Shown piece after piece: positions 7,527-13,398 of a stretch of DNA of 17,957 bases. The stretch's first letter is position 1. Every line of letters begins with the position of its first letter. Both the position numbers and the translations under genes were made by a program. The stretch covers positions 1-17,957 of the forward strand of contig JAPKMV010000008.1 in the NCBI GenBank assembly GCA_026645635.1, in the 5' to 3' direction. A model generated the notes under the pieces. That model was not told the origin of the DNA. It saw nothing but the letters and a program-made list of their open reading frames with translations, and did no database searches. Origin of the DNA: Caldilineaceae bacterium. GTDB taxonomy: Bacteria > Chloroflexota > Anaerolineae > Caldilineales > Caldilineaceae.

Positions 7527-8093
7527 CTACCCCAACCACGCCCGCCCCTTCTCATTGATCCCCCACACCCCGCGCGGCAAATCCGTGCGCAGCAAGCCCT
7601 GCTCGCGCAGCGCATTGCGCGCCCACTGCGCCGTATTGCGCCAGCGCGGCGTCACCCCGTCCGACGCCAGCGGCGACCGGTCGTGATCGTTGAGTTGCGG
7701 CGCCATCTTGGCGTAGACCTGCTCCAACACCGTGTTCACATCGCCGCTCCCACCCAGGTCGACCAGCACCTCCAGGATCGGACGCATGAACGCTGCCTCG
7801 GGCGTCTTTAGCCCCCTGCGCGACCGGCGCTGCACCGCCGGCTGCGTGGGCGTTTCCACATCCAGGCGCAGTTGGCCGGCCGCTTCTTGCAGCGGCAGCA
7901 GACGCTCCATCTCCGTTTCCAGCGCCGTGATCTGGGCATCGAGCGCCTGCAACTGGCGCGCCCGGTCGAGCGCAACCTGGGCGTCGGCCAGGCTGCCGGT
8001 GCGAAACGCCTCGGCGCCGGCGTCCTGGGCGTCGAGCAGCGCATGGCGCGCCGCGTCGTGGAGGGCTTCGAAGGCTTCGTCAAGGGTGAACAT
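7527..8093 (-). CDS. Coiled-coil protein with C-terminal Mrr_N-like winged-helix domain
   Basis: 188 aa. ATG 8091-8093 is preceded by AAAGGA 8 bases upstream on the minus strand, a good ribosome-binding site. Residues 1-75 are an Ala/Leu/Glu-rich helical region, probably coiled coil (LQALDAQITALETEMERLLPLQEA). A short basic linker (88-95) leads to a domain at about 97-188. That domain matches the N-terminal winged helix of Mrr-type restriction enzymes: ILEVLVDLGGSGDVNTVLEQVY, then TPRWRNTAQWARNALREQGLL and GVWGINEKGRAWL. In true Mrr enzymes a PD-(D/E)XK endonuclease follows; here the protein ends, so it is likely a DNA-binding or adaptor protein rather than a nuclease. It lies downstream of the DUF3800 gene on the same strand, separated by 364 bp, and probably belongs to the defence island but with its own transcription or processing signals. 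Confidence 0.75.
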   Translation of the reverse strand: MFTLDEAFEALHDAARHALLDAQDAGAEAFRTGSLADAQVALDRARQLQALDAQITALETEMERLLPLQEAAGQLRLDVETPTQPAVQRRSRRGLKTPEAAFMRPILEVLVDLGGSGDVNTVLEQVYAKMAPQLNDHDRSPLASDGVTPRWRNTAQWARNALREQGLLRTDLPRGVWGINEKGRAWLG

Positions 8094-8142
8094 GGGGTTG
8101 ATCCTTTCGGCTGCGCACTGATAAGGCTGACGAATCTGACGA

Positions 8143-8178
8143 ACTTTACTTGACTACGCTGTTGGTCAACTGTAAAGT
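8143..8178. promoter_or_regulatory. 12-bp inverted repeat upstream of the Mrr_N-like gene
   Basis: Arms ACTTTACTTGAC (8143-8154) and GTCAA-CT-GTAAAGT (8165-8178) pair over 12 bp with a 2-base bulge and a 10-base loop. The element lies 50-85 bp upstream of the Mrr_N-like start codon on the minus strand. It could be an operator or an RNA hairpin. The minus strand has TTGACC within it, but no -10 at good spacing that I can defend. Confidence 0.5.
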
Positions 8179-8204
8179 ACAGGCAATCCAAGAGTCTGGA
8201 GGTG

Positions 8205-8235
8205 GAAGGCTAACGCCTTCGGACCCTTCGGGGTC
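8205..8235. other. Two adjacent perfect hairpins, one with a UUCG-type loop
   Basis: GAAGGC-TAAC-GCCTTC (8205-8220) is followed one base later by GACCC-TTCG-GGGTC (8222-8235). TTCG on the plus strand is the very stable UUCG tetraloop; read on the minus strand the loop is CGAA. There is no T-tract, so it is not a standard intrinsic terminator. A smaller hairpin AGCGA-AAAA-TCGCT lies at 8284-8297. Confidence 0.55.
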
Positions 8236-8345
8236 ATTCTTGTGGATTGTGCACTGTGAGTTCGCCGACTCCGCGGCAATTTGAGCGAAAAATCGCTGCT
8301 TTCCCTACTCCACAAAGTCGGCAACATCTGATATACTGTTGACAG

Positions 8346-8424
8346 ATGCCATCAAACCCGAAAACCGTAATGATGTTACGGAAACCCGGTCAGGGTGCCC
8401 GCAAGGGTGTAGGGTTTGAGGCAT
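8346..8424. other. Compact multi-stem structured element, possible ncRNA or cis-RNA
   Basis: The outer stem pairs ATGCC-A-TCAAACCC (8346-8359) with GGGTTTGAGGCAT (8412-8424): 13 bp with one bulged A. Enclosed are three hairpins: CCGTAA-TGATG-TTACGG (8365-8381), ACCC-GGTCA-GGGT (8384-8396), and directly adjacent GCCC-GCAA-GGGT (8397-8408, GNRA loop on the plus strand, one G-U pair). It lies in the 364-bp gap between DUF3800 and the Mrr_N-like gene. I do not recognise it as a known riboswitch, ribozyme or attC site. The strand cannot be fixed from sequence. Confidence 0.45.
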
Positions 8425-8457
8425 TTTCAATTTTCTTCATGCCGGCTGTCCCTCTGA

Positions 8458-9204
8458 TTAACCACCTGCGGCGCGAAAATGAAAGTGCCAAATTGAAAAG
8501 TGCCGTTGGCGGCGCGGCGTGGGCTGCTGCAGATTGATGATGCCGACAGATTGCGCAATGTGTTCGGCCAGATGTATTTTGGCGCGCTTGGCATTTGTAC
8601 GCGTGTGCGCCCCGTTCATTTCGTAGCCGATGGCCCCCATAAGCACGTCGGCGAGCTGGATGAAATCGTTGCTTTTTGAGTCGACAGCCTGAACATTCCG
8701 AATCGGCTTGTCTTCGAGACGGTATTTTTTGCGCAAACCGTTATTCAGGATGGCGCAGAGCGTCGAGAGCTTATATCGTTTGGTTGTGCGCTGATCAAGG
8801 TGAATGGTGCATCGATCCCCTGGGCGTAGTTCTTGCCCGAAACTATGGAGCAAGAACTGATACATCAACTTGTAGAATCCGAGTTCCGGGTTGTTCTTGT
8901 TGTACCGTTTGTGGTCGATTTCGCTCGTATCAACGACGATAGCTTTGAAGTACATGATGCTACTCAGGCTGAAAAACAGATCCACGAAGCGTCGATACTC
9001 GGTCAGCTTCTGGTCCGACACTTTCGTCCACTTCAATTCAGCATTCATCTGGTTGTCAGTTCGATAGGACTGTAGTGCCAGTTGAACGCGAGCTTCGTGC
9101 ATGCGCGGCACGATGATGCCACCGATCACCATGTAGCGATCGGCGGTTTGGCGGCTTTCGTCACAGTAGATATGCAGATAACGCCCGGCAGCTTGGTTCG
9201 TCAT
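8458..9204 (-). CDS. DUF3800 domain protein
   Basis: 248 aa. The N-terminal motif HIYCDESRQT (D15, E16), ELKW (56-59), a central HLDQRTTK (D137) and the C-terminal NDFIQLADVLMGAIGYEMNG (Q183, D186) are the conserved acidic pattern of DUF3800, a family thought to have an RNase H-like fold and often found in phage-defence and mobile regions. Activity has to be inferred; the acidic residues are all present. ATG 9202-9204 overlaps TGA in ATGA with the decayed methyltransferase C-terminal fragment, whose GATGAGGAGAGC supplies a strong Shine-Dalgarno 8 bases upstream. Composition is lower in GC than neighbours (for example 29/60 at 8881-8940), like the 3' third of the methyltransferase, suggesting shared acquisition. 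Likely co-transcribed with the methyltransferase. Confidence 0.8.
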   Translation of the reverse strand: MTNQAAGRYLHIYCDESRQTADRYMVIGGIIVPRMHEARVQLALQSYRTDNQMNAELKWTKVSDQKLTEYRRFVDLFFSLSSIMYFKAIVVDTSEIDHKRYNKNNPELGFYKLMYQFLLHSFGQELRPGDRCTIHLDQRTTKRYKLSTLCAILNNGLRKKYRLEDKPIRNVQAVDSKSNDFIQLADVLMGAIGYEMNGAHTRTNAKRAKIHLAEHIAQSVGIINLQQPTPRRQRHFSIWHFHFRAAGG

Positions 9205-9266
9205 TCAATGCTCTCCTCATCCGCCCCCAGCCGAACCTTGATGTCGTCGTTGCGGATGCAGTCCAG
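9205..9266 (-). pseudogene. Decayed duplicate of the methyltransferase C-terminus
   Basis: Read on the minus strand this encodes LDCIRNDDIKVRLGADEES and then IE-stop. It matches the true methyltransferase end LDYILNYDIKYRLGADEES, which is followed by TD-stop. At DNA level 52 of 58 bases are identical between 9209-9266 and 9365-9422, same orientation. The homology starts abruptly at CTGGAC. The fragment's stop overlaps the DUF3800 start (ATGA). It is best read as the tail of an earlier methyltransferase allele that was directly joined to DUF3800, or a partial duplication. Confidence 0.75.
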
Positions 9267-9275
9267 CCCGGCGCT

Positions 9276-9370
9276 AGAGCACGGATCAGGAGAATCAACG
9301 GATCACCTGTTGCCCAAGGGCAGCAAGTCCCTGCGCCAGCCGATCCGCCCATTCTCCTAATCCGTGCTCT
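9276..9370. repeat. 20-bp inverted repeat flanking the scar downstream of the methyltransferase
   Basis: The arm at 9276-9295 (AGAGCACGGATCAGGAGAAT) is the reverse complement of 9351-9370 with 19 of 20 matches. The loop is 55 bp and contains a minor hairpin GTTGCCC-AA-GGGCAGC. The right arm includes the stop codon of the intact methyltransferase. It may act as a transcript-processing hairpin, or mark a recombination joint. Confidence 0.7.
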
Positions 9371-12300
9371 CCTCATCCGCCCCCAACCGATACTTGATGT
9401 CGTAGTTGAGGATGTAGTCCAGTTCCTCGTCGGTGAAGCCGTAGTGCCGGGCAAGGACGCGGTCGATTTCGTCGATGATTGGTTTGGCGTTGCGAGGGCT
9501 GAAACGCTCATAAGCTATGCTACCGGTCTTGCTGTGGCTCACACTTGAAAACAAGCTTGATCGATCAAGCGACTCTTGAAGTTGTTGTCCTAATCCGCTC
9601 ATGTCCTGGTCAGCCAGGCTTTTCGGCACAGGGAATGTCCGATAGTCGGAGGGATTGAAGTCTCTACAATTTGTCCGAACCTGGTAGAACCAGTAGAACA
9701 GAGTGCTGTTTAGAGTCACAAACGCGCGATACATGCTGTTGCGATCAGGGAAACACATTACCTGCTCTCTGGTCGAACTTGACTCTGCGCCATCTCGCAA
9801 GAATCTGGGTGAGCGAAGTGTAATGGTGAACCAGTGGCCCACGCCAGTAATCTTGTAGTAGACACAGTGCGATGTGGATGATGGACTGAGCCATGCACCA
9901 AATGAGCCTTCTTGCGTAACGATCTTTTTGAGCAGTTGTGCTTCGAGTTCAGAGTCTATCTTTGGGAATATCCCGAGAAGTCGGTGACTATCACTTGCGA
10001 AATAGGCAGTGCGATCAAAGAGGGTTGACCGCTCCTCTTTGTACCATTTCTGATATTTCGTGACGTACAACTCACACTTGCTCGATGTTGGTGATCGCCT
10101 TGCAACAATGATCGCGATTCTGGCATGGTGCATTCCATCAAATAACTTGCTCGGCCTATCGTCATATGTGCTGCTGAATAGACACTGTGATTTGTCGGCT
10201 AAAAGATCTCTGACCACTTGCATTCGCTTTGTAGATACGATTGGCTGTTGGACCACCATTCCAAGCATCCCAACCGCTTTGAGCAATGCAGTTGAACGTT
10301 CGATGCAGAGGGCGTAGAGATTGCCCGTGGATTCGGTCACAAAATTGAGGAAGGTGTAGCTGGTACGCACCGTCGAGACTTCAAGATACGGCGGATTCCC
10401 CACAATCGCGTCAAACCCGCCCCTTTGCAGCACCCCATAGAACTCCACGAACCAGTGAAACGGCTTGTGACTCTCCAGCCAGCGCCGGTAGTCGGCGGCC
10501 CGCTCCACCTTCACCCCGTACTGCCGCGCCAGCAGCCGGTTCAGCTCGTCGTTCAATGCCGCCAGCTTCGCCTTCAGCCCTGCCTTGGCCGTGCTCAGGC
10601 TGTCTGCCGGCACATCCATCTGCGTCTGCAGCCGCCGAAAATCCACAAACGCCTTGTCGATCTCCTTCGCCTTGCCCTCGATGCGCTCGATGGCGCTCTG
10701 GTCCTCGCCAAAGATCATTCGCCCTTGCGCCGCACCGCCGCCCTTCTGCTCCAACGCCAACGCCGTCTTCACATCCTCCCGCGTCACAAAGCCCACCAGC
10801 GTGTTCCCCGCCCGAATGTTGAAGTCGATGTCCGGCAGCGGCTCCACCTGGTCTACTCGCTCCACCTGCGCCACCAGCTTGAGGAACAGCCGCAGCTTGC
10901 AAATCTCCACCGCCTCTTCCATGATGTCCACGGCATAGAGGTTGTTGACCATGATCGACTTGAGGATGAAATAGCGCCGATTGGGGTGGCGGTCCACCTC
11001 GGCCAGCGTCGCCCGGAAGTCGGCGAGCCGGGTGTCTGTGGGCGGAGCGGCGTGCTGTTCGGCCAGGAACCACTCCATGCGCTCCAGGCAGGCGTCGTAC
11101 AGGTCTTCCAAAATCGTCAGCGCCGCAAAGAGAAACGCGCCGGAGCCGCCCGTCGGGTCCAGCACCGCCAGGCTGCGCAGCGCTTGCCAGAATGCGCGCA
11201 GCAGCGCCGGGGCCGTGCAGGTGTCGATCACGTCACGCGCAAACTGGCGGATGTTCAGGTTCAGGGTGATCAGGTCGTCGCTGGCTGTCACGCCGCCGCT
11301 GGCCAGCTTCTCCCGCACTTCAGCATAGCGTCTGCGCCGCGCCACCACCTCGCGCCAGATTTCCGTGGGCAGGGCATACTCCGGCGGCGCGCTGCGGTTC
11401 CACTCCCCGCGCTGGCTCACGTCGTCGACGCCCACCGCAATGTTCGCCGGCAGCGGCAGTTCAGCCCCGTGGCGCACCGCCGGATAGATGTAGCGGTTCG
11501 GGTCTTCCGCCAGCAGCCGCCAGACCGTCGGCGTGTCAGTTGCGCTGCGCTGGCCCAGCATCACCTGCAAGTCGGTGCTGGTGTCGAACGCTGCCGGAAC
11601 CTCCCGCCGCACCGCGTCGAGCAGGAAGGGCAGCATCACATTCTTGCAGATGTAGTCGGTGATGTCCTCTTTGGTGTAGTACGCGCCCATCTGCTTCTGG
11701 TTGATGTACTTCTCGAAGATGTAGCCCAGTACATCCGGGTTGATCTCGTTGTCGTTGCGCAGTGGCCGCTCGTCCAGGTGCCAGTTGTACTCGTCGAAGA
11801 AGGCGTATAGCTTGTGGAATGCTTCGTTGGGAATCTGAATCGCGGCGCCGTACTGCTCTTCCACCGTATGCACGGCAAAGAGGCCCCCGTTGAGATAGGG
11901 CGCCTTGCCCAACAATCGATTCACCGCCGGGGTGCGCTCATCTTCACGGATGGCAAAACCCTGGAAAAAGAGCACGCGCAGGAAGTCCCGGTAATAGTTG
12001 CCGCCGCTCCGTTCCGTCTCCGCCAGCCGCGTGGCCAGGTAGTCCACATCACCCGCCAGGAACCCCTTGCGCTGCACGAAATAGATGAACATGATCCGGT
12101 TGATCATCACCGAGGCGTACCAGCGCTGAAACTCGCTGTCGGGAATGCCCGTGATGAACTTGAGAAACGCGTCATGCTCGCGCTTGAAGCGGTCATAGAA
12201 GCGCCGGGTCACCCGGTCTACATCGAAGGCGGCGCGCACGCGGCTCACCCCTTCGATCAGGGTGAGTTGGCCTTCTTCTTCCAGGGCAAAGGCCAGCCCG

Positions 12301-12686
12301 GCCAGGGTCTGCGCCACCCGCTCGCCGCTCTCGCCCCGGTAGTAATGGCGCTCGCGGCCGGCAGAGGGTTTGCCCGCTTCCCGCCGCACCCACAGCCACA
12401 CCTGCGCCGCCTGGTCTGGCGCTGCAAAGACAATCAGGTGTTCGCGGTGATACTTCGTCACCTCCCGGTCAATCTGGCGGCGGACGGCGTAGGGCGGAAT
12501 CTGCGGACAAGACAACAGCACAATGCCCCGTTTCTCGGCGACGGGGCGCAAGGTGTAGGGGGCGCCGTCAACGGTCACGGTCAGAGGAGTTGGGCTGGCG
12601 TTGTCCCAGCCCAACTCCTCGATGAAGAGCTGCTTGAAGTTGAATTCAGTGATATAGCGGCGGAGCCGGGAGGGTTCTGGGGACAT
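9357..12686 (-). CDS. Eco57I/type IIG-like N6-adenine DNA methyltransferase (restriction-modification)
   Basis: 1109 aa. The N-terminal region (1-330) is typical of large Eco57I-like proteins (VTRRFYDRFKREHDAFLKFI, WYASVMINRIMFIYFVQRKGFL). The motif X-like GAYYT is at 334-338, SAM motif I DPTGGSGAF at 510-518, and catalytic motif IV NPPY at 764-767 (FDAIVGNPPYLEVS), marking an amino-methyltransferase for adenine. A helical segment (about 660-740) lies between. Residues about 780-1085 are the presumed target-recognition region, and the end TDEELDYILNYDIKYRLG is characteristic of the family. I cannot identify a nuclease motif with confidence in the N-terminus. ATG 12684-12686 has a weak GAGG about 9 bases upstream and starts 41 bp after the PIN toxin. 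Codons beyond the NPPY motif are distinctly less GC-rich (26/60 at 9541-9600 against 40/60 at 10501-10560). Partner of the helicase at 13399. Confidence 0.88.
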   Translation of the reverse strand: MSPEPSRLRRYITEFNFKQLFIEELGWDNASPTPLTVTVDGAPYTLRPVAEKRGIVLLSCPQIPPYAVRRQIDREVTKYHREHLIVFAAPDQAAQVWLWVRREAGKPSAGRERHYYRGESGERVAQTLAGLAFALEEEGQLTLIEGVSRVRAAFDVDRVTRRFYDRFKREHDAFLKFITGIPDSEFQRWYASVMINRIMFIYFVQRKGFLAGDVDYLATRLAETERSGGNYYRDFLRVLFFQGFAIREDERTPAVNRLLGKAPYLNGGLFAVHTVEEQYGAAIQIPNEAFHKLYAFFDEYNWHLDERPLRNDNEINPDVLGYIFEKYINQKQMGAYYTKEDITDYICKNVMLPFLLDAVRREVPAAFDTSTDLQVMLGQRSATDTPTVWRLLAEDPNRYIYPAVRHGAELPLPANIAVGVDDVSQRGEWNRSAPPEYALPTEIWREVVARRRRYAEVREKLASGGVTASDDLITLNLNIRQFARDVIDTCTAPALLRAFWQALRSLAVLDPTGGSGAFLFAALTILEDLYDACLERMEWFLAEQHAAPPTDTRLADFRATLAEVDRHPNRRYFILKSIMVNNLYAVDIMEEAVEICKLRLFLKLVAQVERVDQVEPLPDIDFNIRAGNTLVGFVTREDVKTALALEQKGGGAAQGRMIFGEDQSAIERIEGKAKEIDKAFVDFRRLQTQMDVPADSLSTAKAGLKAKLAALNDELNRLLARQYGVKVERAADYRRWLESHKPFHWFVEFYGVLQRGGFDAIVGNPPYLEVSTVRTSYTFLNFVTESTGNLYALCIERSTALLKAVGMLGMVVQQPIVSTKRMQVVRDLLADKSQCLFSSTYDDRPSKLFDGMHHARIAIIVARRSPTSSKCELYVTKYQKWYKEERSTLFDRTAYFASDSHRLLGIFPKIDSELEAQLLKKIVTQEGSFGAWLSPSSTSHCVYYKITGVGHWFTITLRSPRFLRDGAESSSTREQVMCFPDRNSMYRAFVTLNSTLFYWFYQVRTNCRDFNPSDYRTFPVPKSLADQDMSGLGQQLQESLDRSSLFSSVSHSKTGSIAYERFSPRNAKPIIDEIDRVLARHYGFTDEELDYILNYDIKYRLGADEESTD

Positions 12687-12727
12687 GAAGTGGCCTCAAC
12701 ATGCATTCAAAGAAGGCGAGCCTCGAT

Positions 12728-13138
12728 TTACTGCCAGAACGCGTGCACCCAACGTGACGCATGCATCAACGGATCGTTGGAAATGACCGGCAGTCCGACC
12801 GAGACGCCAGTGGCAGCAATCAGGCGGTCGTGTAATTCAGGAATATCGTTGATGCGCGCCGCGGCGGCAGTAATCTCGGCGGACAAGGGCATCTCGCGAA
12901 AGTTCGTCTGCTCGGTTGTCAGGGCGATGGCATCGGCAAGCGAGGCGCTAATGCGGCCGCGCTCATGCAGATAGAGAATTTCAGCAAAGACCATGCCGGG
13001 CAGGTAGAGCGTTGCCTGTCCCAGAGTGGCCAGTTGAAAGAGGGCGCGGGCCTGTGGCGGCAGGCGTCGTTGCTCAAGCCAAAGGACGACCGCCATGGTA
13101 TCAGCGATCAAGCTGGTTCCGGGGGAACTGCTGGTCAT
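12728..13138 (-). CDS. PIN-domain (VapC-type) toxin ribonuclease
   Basis: 136 aa from ATG 13136-13138; the frame is open further upstream but only in the overlap with the antitoxin, and the PIN fold begins at residue 9. Acidic residues expected of PIN nucleases are present: D13 (SLIADTMAVVLWL), E53 (MVFAEILYLHERGRI), D104 (ELHDRLIAATGVSVGLPVIS) and D122 (SNDPLM). Such proteins cleave tRNA or other RNA when freed from the antitoxin. The start overlaps the end of the upstream antitoxin by 38 bp, the usual coupling in type II modules. It sits between the helicase and the methyltransferase in the same direction, so it is likely co-expressed with both. Confidence 0.85.
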   Translation of the reverse strand: MTSSSPGTSLIADTMAVVLWLEQRRLPPQARALFQLATLGQATLYLPGMVFAEILYLHERGRISASLADAIALTTEQTNFREMPLSAEITAAAARINDIPELHDRLIAATGVSVGLPVISNDPLMHASRWVHAFWQ

Positions 13139-13364
13139 AGTCGGCAAACTCCTCTTCGAGATGAGTGAGTGAATCCTGGCGGCCGCTGCGCAAAGTGTAC
13201 TGCAGCATCTCGCGATGAACTTCTGCCGCGTAGACATCCGGCATGGTCACTTTGCGCCGCAGAAAATATACATAGTCGGCAATTTCTGCCAGAACCTCGT
13301 CAGGCAGCCCGTGCATACCGGCCAGAATCTTCTCTTGATAGGTCTCAGTTGTCATGCGGTTCAT
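13101..13364 (-). CDS. Antitoxin partner of the PIN toxin (DUF2281-like)
   Basis: About 87 aa from ATG 13362-13364 (MNRMTTETYQEKIL). An ATG at 13353-13355 is an equal candidate because GGAAGG lies 9 bases before it, while GGAGGG lies 10 bases before the first. The N-terminal part, LPDEVLAEIADYVYFLRRKV, resembles the short helix of DUF2281-type antitoxins. The C-terminal half is acidic (THLEEEFADYDQQF), fitting wrapping and inhibition of the PIN active site. It begins 34 bp after the helicase stop, and its end overlaps the toxin start by 38 bp. Assignment rests on context plus weak similarity; I see no clear AbrB or ribbon-helix-helix DNA-binding motif. Confidence 0.7.
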   Translation of the reverse strand: MNRMTTETYQEKILAGMHGLPDEVLAEIADYVYFLRRKVTMPDVYAAEVHREMLQYTLRSGRQDSLTHLEEEFADYDQQFPRNQLDR

Positions 13365-13398
13365 CCTTCCGTCGCCCTCCAACATCAACAAACTCATT

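Noticed and set aside
8346..8424. tRNA, attC site or hammerhead ribozyme
   Set aside because: No T-loop consensus, no GTTRRRY/RYYYAAC ends, and no CTGATGA...GAAA core.
8346..8537. Small plus-strand open frame of 63 codons starting ATG 8346
   Set aside because: It runs through the structured element and into the antisense of DUF3800, has no Shine-Dalgarno and no recognised motif.
10425..11810. Long plus-strand open frame of 461 codons
   Set aside because: It is antisense to the methyltransferase, which carries clear catalytic motifs in this stretch. The frame is a by-product of high GC.
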